Origin: an uncultured Prevotellaceae bacterium
GTDB lineage: Bacteria; Bacteroidota; Bacteroidia; Bacteroidales; Muribaculaceae
Reading direction: 5' to 3'
Length of the DNA: 18,119 nt
Assembly: GCA_937904375.1 (NCBI GenBank)
Contig: CALDIG010000272.1
Location: forward strand, 1-18,119
The position numbers were made by a program, and so were the translations under genes. Positions within the stretch are counted from its first letter, which is position 1, and every line of letters starts with the position of its first letter. The notes beneath the pieces are model-generated. The model ran no database searches and was not told the origin of the DNA. It saw nothing but the letters and a program-made list of their open reading frames with translations. Below are positions 1 through 6,490 of this stretch, piece by piece.

Positions 1-36
1 TCTACACTCTTTCCCTACACGACGCTCTTCCGATCT
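1..36 (+). other. Illumina adapter contamination
   Basis: These 36 bases match the 3' part of the Illumina TruSeq universal (P5-side) adapter exactly as I remember it, ending in the ligation-site sequence GCTCTTCCGATCT at 24-36. This is not genomic DNA. The biological sequence begins at 37, inside a coding region. The reading frame of the first gene stays open into the adapter, so automatic annotation would give that protein a false N-terminus. The stretch should be trimmed. Confidence 0.97.
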
Positions 37-37
37 C

Positions 38-238
38 TTGTGTTGCTGTATGCCGTTGGGAGTTCTGGGTATAGTTTTCGCCACTCTCACCAAGAAGCAC
101 TACAAACAGGGCGACTATCTCAAGGCAGAGAAATACAGCGAATATGGAGCATGGGCTATCATCGCGGCTATCATAATTGGCCTTATCACAACTCCATTGT
201 CCTGCTCCTACTCAATGATGCTTCAAAACCTCGCTTGA
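38..238 (+). CDS. CD225/dispanin family membrane protein, 5' truncated
   Basis: This is the C-terminal 66 residues of a small CD225 (dispanin, IFITM-like) protein; the start is lost at the contig edge. The first codon here is TTG, read as Leu because the frame is internal. Family marks are the triple Cys followed by MPLG, then the 'GDYLKAEKYSEYGAW' stretch that matches the family pattern GDY..A...S..A, and a C-terminal hydrophobic helix (about residues 38-60). In Bacteroidetes these proteins are small two-helix membrane proteins of unknown function, often encoded beside a DUF2752 gene, as here. The stop codon TGA (236-238) overlaps the ATG (238-240) of the next gene, which suggests translational coupling. 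Family assignment is firm; the role is unknown. Confidence 0.85.
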   Translation: MCCCMPLGVLGIVFATLTKKHYKQGDYLKAEKYSEYGAWAIIAAIIIGLITTPLSCSYSMMLQNLA

Positions 239-618
239 TGGGCAAGAGTCGAGCCGCCAAGATAGGGGGAATCGTGGTGTTGCTAATAGTGGTAGCTGGG
301 TTTTACTTTAGCGTGAACCCCTCCACGAGTAAATATATGCCACGTTGCGTGTTTCTCACCTTCACAGGCTATAAATGTGCCGGCTGTGGCTGCCAGCGCG
401 CCATCCATTCATTGTTGCATGGCAATTTCATTGATGCGCTGCGCTTTAACGCATTTTTTGTTGCTGTGCTTCCGGTGATTGCTCTTTATCTTTTGAATGA
501 CTACACCAAGCTCATTCCCGCCAAGGTGGGAGAGACAATAACTCATCATTACACTATTGCTGCCATAGGTGTTGTTGTGGTGCTGTGGTGGGTGATGAGA
601 AATGTGCTTGATTGGTAG
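238..618 (+). CDS. DUF2752 family membrane protein
   Basis: A 126-residue membrane protein. I chose ATG 238 because it overlaps the preceding stop (TGATG) and gives the usual length of the family; the frame is open further upstream but would overlap the CD225 gene completely. It has a hydrophobic helix at about residues 9-25, then the hallmark Cys-rich motif CAGCGCQRA (Cys47, Cys50, Cys52, Arg54) and LLHG (59-62), then two further helices at about 70-87 and 104-121. The conserved C-x-G-C-G-x-x-R-A...LLHG signature defines DUF2752; its biochemical function is not known. Placement directly after CD225 is a recurrent arrangement in Bacteroidetes. The Cys cluster could bind metal or form disulfides, but nothing here shows it. 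Confidence 0.9.
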   Translation: MGKSRAAKIGGIVVLLIVVAGFYFSVNPSTSKYMPRCVFLTFTGYKCAGCGCQRAIHSLLHGNFIDALRFNAFFVAVLPVIALYLLNDYTKLIPAKVGETITHHYTIAAIGVVVVLWWVMRNVLDW

Positions 619-624
619 AGGCTG

Positions 625-670
625 ATAGTTCATAGTTCATAGTTCACAGTTCATAGTTCACAGTTTATAG
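625..670. repeat. 7-bp tandem repeat, about 6.6 copies
   Basis: Six heptamers of the form A(T/C)AGTT(C/T) lie head to tail from 625 to 666, followed by a partial copy ATAG. Copies 4 and 6 carry C at position 2 and copy 6 ends in T. The array starts six bases after the DUF2752 stop codon and lies wholly in the gap before the glycosyltransferase gene. Confidence 0.9.
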
Positions 671-688
671 TGTTAGCTACTATTGGCT

Positions 689-729
689 CGTTAGCTTGTT
701 TACCCGTTAACTTGTTTACTTGTTAGCTC
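689..729. repeat. 16-bp tandem repeat, 2.6 copies
   Basis: The units CGTTAGCTTGTTTACC (689-704) and CGTTAACTTGTTTACT (705-720) are followed by the partial copy TGTTAGCTC (721-729). Read on the other strand the core is GTAAACAAG(C/T)TAACG, nearly the same as the 16-base unit at 8056-8087 and related to the array at 14555-14640. The array ends six bases before the glycosyltransferase start codon, so it forms that gene's 5' leader if transcription starts upstream. Confidence 0.85.
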
Positions 730-735
730 AAAAAT

Positions 736-1464
736 ATGCTTTTTTCTATCATTACAGTTACTTACAATGCCAGCAAGGTGCTGAGCGCCACGCTCGAGAG
801 TGTGAAGCAGCAGTCGTTTTGCGACTTCGAGTACCTTGTCATTGATGGTGCATCGACCGACGACACTATAGCGCTTGTGGAGCAGGCAGGAATCCCCACT
901 ACTAAAGTGTGGAGCGAACCCGACAAGGGACTGTATGATGCCATGAACAAGGCCATCGACAAGGCGACAGGTGAATACTTGATTTTCCTCAATGCCGGCG
1001 ACGCTTTTGCCACGTCCGACACATTATCGCAAATCGCCTTGAAAGCCCAAGAGCGTCCTGATGTGATTTATGGGCAGACACAGCTCGTTGACGCCACGAG
1101 GAAAGTGGTGGGGATGAGACATCTGTCAGCCCCCGAGAAGCTTGACTGGCAAAGCTTCAAGGATGGCATGCTCGTGTGCCACCAGGCTTTCGTCGCCCGT
1201 CGCAAACTGTGCCCGCACTACGACCTTAACTACCGTTTCAGCGCCGACTATGATTGGTGCATCAAGGTGCTCAAGCATAGCAGGCAAAACACTTACGTTG
1301 GCAAAGAACCCATAATCTCTTTCCTCACCGATGGTCTCACCACTAAGAACCATAAGAAGTCGCTGCGTGAGCGTTACCGCATCATGTGTAACTACTACGG
1401 CACAGTACCAACAATGCTCCGTCACTTAAAATTTGCCTGTCGCCACCTGCTGCGTGAATTTTGA
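736..1464 (+). CDS. Family 2 glycosyltransferase (WcaA-like)
   Basis: A 242-residue GT-A fold glycosyltransferase of family GT2, expected to move a sugar from a nucleotide-sugar donor onto a lipid-linked or polysaccharide acceptor at the inner face of the inner membrane. The N-terminus MLFSIITVTYNASKVL is the classic first strand. DGASTDDT (37-44) is the donor-binding loop, EPDKGLYDAMNKAI (61-74) is typical of the colanic-acid-type branch, and LNAGD (85-89) stands at the DxD metal site. SADYDWCIK (169-177) holds the likely catalytic-base region. Length is normal for the subfamily. No signal peptide or clear transmembrane helix is seen. It stands alone rather than in a capsule locus, so substrate and polymer cannot be named. 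No clear Bacteroidetes promoter was found in the 117-base gap before it. Confidence 0.93.
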   Translation: MLFSIITVTYNASKVLSATLESVKQQSFCDFEYLVIDGASTDDTIALVEQAGIPTTKVWSEPDKGLYDAMNKAIDKATGEYLIFLNAGDAFATSDTLSQIALKAQERPDVIYGQTQLVDATRKVVGMRHLSAPEKLDWQSFKDGMLVCHQAFVARRKLCPHYDLNYRFSADYDWCIKVLKHSRQNTYVGKEPIISFLTDGLTTKNHKKSLRERYRIMCNYYGTVPTMLRHLKFACRHLLREF

Positions 1465-1627
1465 TAAAAACAATAAGCATTCTCCTATCTAACGTCATAT
1501 TTTTGTTGAAGTATTTGTCTAACTTGTTGAAAAAATGCTTTAAGTGATAAGATTTTGACTAAATTTGTCGTTCAATATTTAGGTGTAAAATGTCTCTTTT
1601 TATTTCCTACAATATTTGAGATTTAGT
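1465..1627. other. Noncoding gap before the VTC cassette
   Basis: AT-rich, with no gene. It contains one good -7 element (1560-1567) and no tandem array, which sets it apart from most gaps in the window. AAGCATT (1475-1481) and AATGCTT (1534-1540) are inverted but 52 bases apart and probably incidental. Confidence 0.6.
1539..1567 (+). promoter_or_regulatory. Possible Bacteroidetes promoter for the VTC cassette
   Basis: TAAATTTG at 1560-1567 matches the Bacteroidetes -7 consensus TAnnTTTG. The best upstream partner is TTTA at 1539-1542 with a 17-base spacer, weaker and closer than the usual TTTG with 19. It lies 60 bases ahead of the start codon at 1628 and is the only such -7 element in the gap. 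Confidence 0.45.
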
Positions 1628-2386
1628 ATGGACACGATTATAAACAAATTCTCCCCCATCACTCTTGACGAAATGAGCAGCGTCAAGCTGATGAATCGTG
1701 TTGATACAAAATTCGTCACCACCATGCCACGACTCGTCAAACTCTTGCAGATGGCCCATAGCGAGTATTTCATGCAGAATATTGATGGCTGTCGCAACAG
1801 TGCTTACACCACTCTATATTACGACACACCCAACTTCGACATGTACGTCACCCACCATAACGGGTGCTTGGGCAGGCAGAAGGTAAGGGTGAGGCAATAT
1901 GTTGACTCGGGGCAGATTTTCCTTGAGGTGAAGAACAAGAACAACCACCGTCGCACCCGCAAAAAACGCATCGCCATCAACGAGTTTGACATCGTGGGAG
2001 AAGAAAAGCGACAGTTTTTAAGCGATTTGTGCTGGTATGACGTGGACTCCCTGAAACCCGCCCTGCGCAACTGGTTCAACCGCATCACACTAGTCAACAA
2101 GGGCAAAACCGAGCGAGTGACGATTGACACTGGTCTTCGTTTCCACAACTATGCCTCGGGGATTGAGAAGACACTTGACCAGGCGGTGATAGTAGAGCTC
2201 AAGCGCGACGGCAATGTGCCTTCACCACTGCTTGCCATGCTTCGCGACCTGCACATCTTTCCTCATGGATTCAGTAAATATTGCATGGGCACTGCATTTA
2301 CCAACCCCTCGATTAAACAGAACCGATTGAAGCCCAAATTGCATTATGTCGAGAAGATGATAGCGCAAGACTTATCATTATTATGA
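1628..2386 (+). CDS. VTC-domain polyphosphate polymerase-like protein
   Basis: A 252-residue protein made of a single VTC domain (PF09359), the tunnel-fold catalytic module of yeast Vtc4 that makes polyphosphate from ATP. Basic and acidic residues expected to line the tunnel are present: NRVDTK (23-28), RQKVRVRQY (83-91), LEVKNK (99-104), RKKR (111-114), TIDTGLRF (165-172), VELK (189-192) and FSKY (215-218). All alternate strands seem intact, so an active enzyme is likely. There is no SPX domain and no transmembrane segment; the membrane part may be supplied by the DUF4956 protein encoded next. I chose ATG 1628 over TTG 1616, four codons upstream, as the better codon at the usual domain edge. 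Other triphosphate-tunnel activities cannot be excluded. Confidence 0.88.
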   Translation: MDTIINKFSPITLDEMSSVKLMNRVDTKFVTTMPRLVKLLQMAHSEYFMQNIDGCRNSAYTTLYYDTPNFDMYVTHHNGCLGRQKVRVRQYVDSGQIFLEVKNKNNHRRTRKKRIAINEFDIVGEEKRQFLSDLCWYDVDSLKPALRNWFNRITLVNKGKTERVTIDTGLRFHNYASGIEKTLDQAVIVELKRDGNVPSPLLAMLRDLHIFPHGFSKYCMGTAFTNPSIKQNRLKPKLHYVEKMIAQDLSLL

Positions 2387-2420
2387 ATTATAAAGAGAAA
2401 TAACAAAAAACATTACAGAT

Positions 2421-3092
2421 ATGCCAAATGAACAACTCGTGTGGGGCATGATGACCCCTCAATACGCTCAGATGCTGATAAGATTTCTCATCTGTGTTGT
2501 GGTTAACTGGATAATCATCGACCAGCTCTACTACCGCAAGAGCAAGCGTCGTGACTTCTACTTCACATTCATGCTGATAAGTGTGTCTATCTTCTTCCTG
2601 GTGTTCTTCATGATATTTGTGCTAGAAGACATGAAGGGCAAGGCTGGAATAGGTCTAGGCATAGGCTTGTTTGGTATCTTCAGCATTATGCGATATCGAA
2701 CCGACACGATGCCTGTGCGAGAGATGACCTACCTCTTCATTATCATCTCGCTCGCTGTGGTCAATGCGCTGGCATCGTCGATGAGGATTGAGGAATTGCT
2801 GATTACTAATTTGCTAGTGATTATCGCTATTATCGTGTGCGAGTGGCGCCTCAAGACCGAGAGCGTGAAACTGATTCAGTATGATAAGATAGAGCTTATT
2901 TCCCCCAATAAGCGCGAGGAACTGATTGCCGACCTCAAGAAACGCACAGGTCTCGACATCGTGAAGGTGGAGGTGGGAGCCATCGACATGCTCCGCGACA
3001 TGACGGTACTTAGAGTGCACTATCGCAGCACCGATAAGGGAAGCAACAGCGTTGACAGGATGACAAAAATACCAAAAGACGAGATGCGATGA
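2421..3092 (+). CDS. DUF4956 inner-membrane protein
   Basis: A 223-residue polytopic membrane protein with hydrophobic segments at about 17-36, 47-67, 102-119 and 126-141. A glycine-rich reentrant-looking stretch, GIGLGIGLFGIFSIMRYR (76-93), is followed by TDTMPVREMTYLF; this Gly-rich/RYR/T-P-x-RE block is the family hallmark of DUF4956. The C-terminal 80 residues form a soluble alpha/beta domain, probably cytoplasmic. DUF4956 genes commonly sit beside VTC-domain genes, as here (34-base gap). In yeast the VTC polymerase is coupled to a membrane domain that passes the chain across the membrane; by analogy this protein may be the channel or anchor, which is inference. The stop overlaps the next start (ATGA, 3089-3092). 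Confidence 0.88.
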   Translation: MPNEQLVWGMMTPQYAQMLIRFLICVVVNWIIIDQLYYRKSKRRDFYFTFMLISVSIFFLVFFMIFVLEDMKGKAGIGLGIGLFGIFSIMRYRTDTMPVREMTYLFIIISLAVVNALASSMRIEELLITNLLVIIAIIVCEWRLKTESVKLIQYDKIELISPNKREELIADLKKRTGLDIVKVEVGAIDMLRDMTVLRVHYRSTDKGSNSVDRMTKIPKDEMR

Positions 3093-3874
3093 AAAAGAAT
3101 TTAAACATCTTTACGGCCATTGCTATGACAGTAGCATTGGCAATGCCAGCCAGAGCAGAGTGGGAACCCACGGGCGAGGAGTTTTCCGGGAAGCAGGGCA
3201 ACGACTTCGGGCTGTGGATGAGTGCAGGCATCGAGAAAAAAATCAACAAGAAGTGGAGTGTTGATTTCGATTTTGAATACCGCCTTAAAGACAACATCGA
3301 TGACAGCGGATGGGGTGAGCCAGCACGATGGACTCTTGGCGTGGGTGCCGAGTACAAAGTATTGAAATGGCTTAAGTTTGACGCCGGCTATAAATTCATG
3401 CGCGACCACTCGTGTGCCACATGGAACACGGAGAAATACAGGGAGAGCCGAGGATTTTGGGGCACTAAGCACCGTTTTTATGTCTCGGCGACAGCAAGCT
3501 ACAAATACCAGAATGTCAAGTTCTCGCTTCGTGAGCGCTGGCAATATACCTACCGCCCGGAAGTCGCCGATGTGACCTACGACTGGGAAGACGATGAGTT
3601 TCTTCCCAAGAAGGGCAAGGGCAAGAACGTGTCGAGGACGCGCTTGATGGTGTCCTACGACAAGAAAAGAACTTGGTATGAACCTTATATCTCTGCCGAG
3701 ATGTATCTGGGCAACGGTCTTGAGAAGATGCGTTACACCGCTGGATGTGAATTTAAGCTAAATAAGCACAACCACATTGATGTGTTCTACCGCTTTCAGG
3801 ACATAAATCACGACGACAACTTCAACGACAGAGATTCTCACATACTGGGAGTTGGATATAAGCTAAAATTTTAA
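3089..3874 (+). CDS. DUF2490 outer-membrane beta-barrel protein
   Basis: A 261-residue exported protein. A signal peptide ends in PARA at about residue 23 (basic MKKN, hydrophobic core, A-R-A before the cut). The mature part alternates hydrophobic and polar residues in repeated amphipathic strands, with aromatic girdles such as WSVDFDFEYRL, WLKFDAGYKF and HIDVFYRFQD, and ends in GVGYKLKF. A terminal Phe after an amphipathic strand is the normal insertion signal of outer-membrane barrels. It fits DUF2490, whose function is unknown. The ATGA overlap with the DUF4956 gene implies co-translation, so it probably acts in the same process. Its stop codon overlaps that of the convergent DUF2520 gene. 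Confidence 0.87.
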   Translation: MKKNLNIFTAIAMTVALAMPARAEWEPTGEEFSGKQGNDFGLWMSAGIEKKINKKWSVDFDFEYRLKDNIDDSGWGEPARWTLGVGAEYKVLKWLKFDAGYKFMRDHSCATWNTEKYRESRGFWGTKHRFYVSATASYKYQNVKFSLRERWQYTYRPEVADVTYDWEDDEFLPKKGKGKNVSRTRLMVSYDKKRTWYEPYISAEMYLGNGLEKMRYTAGCEFKLNKHNHIDVFYRFQDINHDDNFNDRDSHILGVGYKLKF

Positions 3875-4650
3875 TTTCCTTTGCTCCGCATTATGCTCTC
3901 GGAGAGCAATTTATAGATTTTACGCTTGTCGCCGGTTAACGACGACAAGTGTTTTTCTATTATCTTGATGTCACCACGTGCAGCGGGACCCGTCTGTGAC
4001 TGTTGTGGAGTCATGTGGTCGAGTTTCTCGACGGTGGTCTTGATGAGTGGCAGCATAGCGTCGAATGGCAATCCGGCTTCTTCCAGCAATTCACTGGAGA
4101 GGGTAAACAGATGATTGGCGAAGTTGCAGACGAAGACCGAGGCTATGTGCAGCAATAGTCGGTCATGACTTGATGATTGATGGACATTGTGTGACATGGT
4201 TGTGGAAAATTTCTCAAGTTCATGCGTTGCCTCGTCGGTATTTCCTTCTATAAAGAGATGCACATTGTGCATTTTTACTATATTGCTCTTGCTTAACGAC
4301 TGCACCGGCCAGCACACTCCGTAGTGGGAGCGTTTGCCCTCAAACACATCAATGGGTGTTGACCCCGAGGTGTGCAGCCACAAAGCATTGTTGCAAGGCG
4401 TGTTTTCAATAATGCTGGCGATGGCATCATCGTTGACAGCGATGATATAAACGTGAGCATCATTGACCACCATTTTCAGGTCATTTATCGCTTCGCAGCC
4501 CACTTTCTCGGCAAGCTCGCGGGCATTATCAATGTTACGGCTGTAAATCTGCACCAGCTGATACTTATTCTTGAGTGCCAAGGCAAAATTAGTCGCCACA
4601 TTGCCTGAGCCAAGCATTACTACTCGTTTCTTTTTCATCGTTTTGTTCAT
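3871..4650 (-). CDS. Rossmann-fold/DUF2520 oxidoreductase-like protein
   Basis: A 259-residue cytoplasmic protein. The N-terminal half is a Rossmann fold with the dinucleotide-binding loop VVMLGSGNVATNFA (10-23), like F420-dependent NADP oxidoreductase and pyrroline-5-carboxylate reductase relatives. The C-terminal half is the helical DUF2520 domain, with HTSGS (93-97), the SSSHDRLLLHIASVF segment and the TGPAARGD motif near residue 220. The cofactor-binding end looks intact; the substrate is unknown. It starts 39 bases after the sialidase-like gene on the same strand, with a palindrome in the gap, so it may be the third gene of the engB operon. ATG 4650 is used; ATG 4638 (MKKKRVV) is an equally plausible start. 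The 3' end overlaps the convergent DUF2490 gene by four bases. Confidence 0.88.
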   Translation of the reverse strand: MNKTMKKKRVVMLGSGNVATNFALALKNKYQLVQIYSRNIDNARELAEKVGCEAINDLKMVVNDAHVYIIAVNDDAIASIIENTPCNNALWLHTSGSTPIDVFEGKRSHYGVCWPVQSLSKSNIVKMHNVHLFIEGNTDEATHELEKFSTTMSHNVHQSSSHDRLLLHIASVFVCNFANHLFTLSSELLEEAGLPFDAMLPLIKTTVEKLDHMTPQQSQTGPAARGDIKIIEKHLSSLTGDKRKIYKLLSESIMRSKGN

Positions 4651-4671
4651 AAATGAAAATGTGTTCAGTAT

Positions 4672-4690
4672 GTTGCGATGTCATCGCAAC
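4672..4690. promoter_or_regulatory. 9-bp-arm palindrome between sialidase and DUF2520 genes
   Basis: GTTGCGATG (4672-4680) and CATCGCAAC (4682-4690) are perfect inverted copies around a single T. The right arm ends on the last base of the sialidase stop codon. No T-run follows on the minus strand, so this is not a classical terminator. It could be an intercistronic mRNA stem-loop (GTTGCGA/TCGCAAC around a five-base loop) or a dimeric protein-binding site ahead of the DUF2520 gene. Confidence 0.6.
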
Positions 4691-5844
4691 TAAAAACTAA
4701 CAACTGTTCCCTCAATGCCGCGAGTGCCCTTGCCACCCTCGTAATTGAAATAATAGACCACAAGCGCATGATGGTCGTCTAGGAGAACCGGCCATGAGTA
4801 GCCCAGGTCGGTGCTTCCACCATCGTCGCGCAGAACTATCTCGTCGCTCCATGTGTGGCACTCTGAGTCCATGATGCGTGCTCTGATGCCGTAAGGCTCG
4901 TGGCGGTAACCATAGGTGAGCAGCCATCGTCCATCGGGCAGTTGAAGGGCATTGAGCGGATGTCCCTGAAAACCCATGTCGCTCCAAGTAAACGACTTGC
5001 CGCCATCGGTGGAGCGTGCTATGCAGGCGTGGTCATCAAGGTCAAAGCTGCGCATGAATGCCACGAGGTCGCCTTTTGGTGTTTGGATTATCGAGGTCTC
5101 GTTGAAGCTGATTTTTGGGTCATCGGCAATGGTGGAGCGGTATTGCCAAGTGTTGCCATTGTCTTTTGACTCAACAAGATATACCGAGAATCCTCCCTGT
5201 GGATTGTCGCACGCCACAGCCCAGTAAATGGTGCCGTCCTGCACCTGGCACAGTGCGCCACGGTTGTAAAGCGGCATTTTGCCGAGCATTGTGCTGCGAT
5301 GCTCGATGGGTAGTGGCGAGCCAGGGTCGATGGGACCTTGCCATATCTTTCCATCATCGTTAGAGCGGATAAGATAGCCACCGGCAAAGGTGTAGTTCCC
5401 TTCGCCAACAATGCGTCCCTTGTATTCTTCGAGCAAACCCTCGCCAAGCTGTACCCATAAGTAGCTGGTACACAAAATGTCACCGTTGAACAATTTTATC
5501 ATGCATGGGTCTTGCGAGCCGCCAAAGGGGTGGGCAAACATCAACTGTGGCTCGCTGCTCCAAGTGTTGCCGCCGTCGCTTGATGTCACCGACACCAATT
5601 GGCTGCACAGGTCGATGTGGCTGTAGCGTTCAAAACCCATCATCTGATGATTGGGGGCACGGCGAAACGCCAGCAGCAGCCGTCCATCATCAAGCTTAAC
5701 CACCGAAGGGAACGCCGAGTAATACATCGAGTCGCGGTATATTACCACATCGTTCACCTTCTTTATGCCACTTGTCGAAGGTTTTGCGGTGGCCGCTAAG
5801 GTAATAGCAAGAAATACCGCTGTTAGAGCTATTATCCGTCTCAT
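4690..5844 (-). CDS. Sialidase-like BNR/Asp-box beta-propeller, secreted
   Basis: A 384-residue exported protein. The signal peptide is MRRIIALTAVFLAITLAATA, with a cut after residue 20. It has Asp boxes at 88-95 (SSDGGNTW), 161-168 (SNDDGKIW), 226-233 (SKDNGNTW) and 278-287 (STDGGKSFTW), diagnostic of the six-bladed sialidase propeller (PF13088 type). Residues that could form the active site are present: FRR (60-62), Glu249 in FNETS, Arg265 in FMRS, Arg320/322 in PYGIRAR and Tyr349 in DLGYSWP. A retained Arg set plus Glu/Tyr suggests a working exo-glycosidase. The classic GH33 FRIP is replaced by FRRAP, so sialic acid is not a safe substrate call. Its ATG overlaps the engB stop (ATGA), so translation is coupled to a housekeeping GTPase. 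Confidence 0.85.
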   Translation of the reverse strand: MRRIIALTAVFLAITLAATAKPSTSGIKKVNDVVIYRDSMYYSAFPSVVKLDDGRLLLAFRRAPNHQMMGFERYSHIDLCSQLVSVTSSDGGNTWSSEPQLMFAHPFGGSQDPCMIKLFNGDILCTSYLWVQLGEGLLEEYKGRIVGEGNYTFAGGYLIRSNDDGKIWQGPIDPGSPLPIEHRSTMLGKMPLYNRGALCQVQDGTIYWAVACDNPQGGFSVYLVESKDNGNTWQYRSTIADDPKISFNETSIIQTPKGDLVAFMRSFDLDDHACIARSTDGGKSFTWSDMGFQGHPLNALQLPDGRWLLTYGYRHEPYGIRARIMDSECHTWSDEIVLRDDGGSTDLGYSWPVLLDDHHALVVYYFNYEGGKGTRGIEGTVVSF

Positions 5845-6443
5845 TGTGCTAATGATTGGTTGATTTCCTCAATATAGTTAAGAATTTCCTCACGTCCTCT
5901 GCCGTCCTCGCTCGAGGTGGCGAAAACTGGCGGCAGTTCCTCCCAGGAGTGAAGCAGGTGACGTTTATAGGCTGCCACAGCCTGCGCTCCAGCCACTTTT
6001 CCAAGTTTGTCGAGTTTGGTGAACACGATGCTGAATGGCACTCCATTCTCTCCTAGCCACTCCATAAACTCCAGGTCAATCTTTTGGGGCTTAAGGCGGC
6101 TGTCGATGAGCACAAAGAGGTTGGTCATCTGCTCACGTTCGAGCACATAGTCCTCGATAATCTTCTTGAGTTGCTCGCGGCTGTCCTTGCTGCGCCTGGC
6201 GTAGCCATAGCCGGGAAGGTCAACGATATACCACTCGTCGTTAATCAGGAAGTGGTTGATGAGCAGCGTCTTGCCAGGAGTGGAAGATGTCTTTGCCAAC
6301 CCCTTGTGGTTGGTAAGCATGTTGATAAGCGACGACTTGCCCACATTAGAGCGTCCAATAAAGGCATACTCAGGCTTGTCGCCCGCCGGGCACTTGGTGT
6401 AGTCGGTATTGCTAATCTCAAATTTTGCGGTCTTGATATTCAT
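5841..6443 (-). CDS. engB: Ribosome biogenesis GTPase EngB/YsxC (YihA)
   Basis: A 200-residue TRAFAC-class GTPase, normally essential, that takes part in late assembly of the large ribosomal subunit. All G motifs are visible: G1 GRSNVGKS (30-37), G2 Thr55 within SSTPGKT, G3 DLPG (75-78) followed by YGYARRS, G4 TKLD (142-145) and G5 TSS (176-178). Length and motif spacing are those of standard EngB. The start MNIKTAKFEIS is normal. The stop codon overlaps the start of the sialidase-like gene (ATGA at 5841-5844). The PDDEXK gene lies 47 bases upstream on the same strand; no TAnnTTTG element is seen in that gap, so its promoter is unclear or lies further upstream. Confidence 0.97.
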   Translation of the reverse strand: MNIKTAKFEISNTDYTKCPAGDKPEYAFIGRSNVGKSSLINMLTNHKGLAKTSSTPGKTLLINHFLINDEWYIVDLPGYGYARRSKDSREQLKKIIEDYVLEREQMTNLFVLIDSRLKPQKIDLEFMEWLGENGVPFSIVFTKLDKLGKVAGAQAVAAYKRHLLHSWEELPPVFATSSEDGRGREEILNYIEEINQSLAQ

Positions 6444-6490
6444 AGTTACTGAACCTAATTCATTAAATTCATTTTGCTTATGACAAAAAT

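Noticed and set aside
1475..1540. Inverted repeat AAGCATT/AATGCTT as a terminator
   Set aside because: Seven-base arms 52 bases apart in AT-rich DNA are expected by chance and no T-run follows.
4672..4690. Intrinsic terminator after the sialidase gene
   Set aside because: The stem is perfect but no T-run follows on the minus strand.
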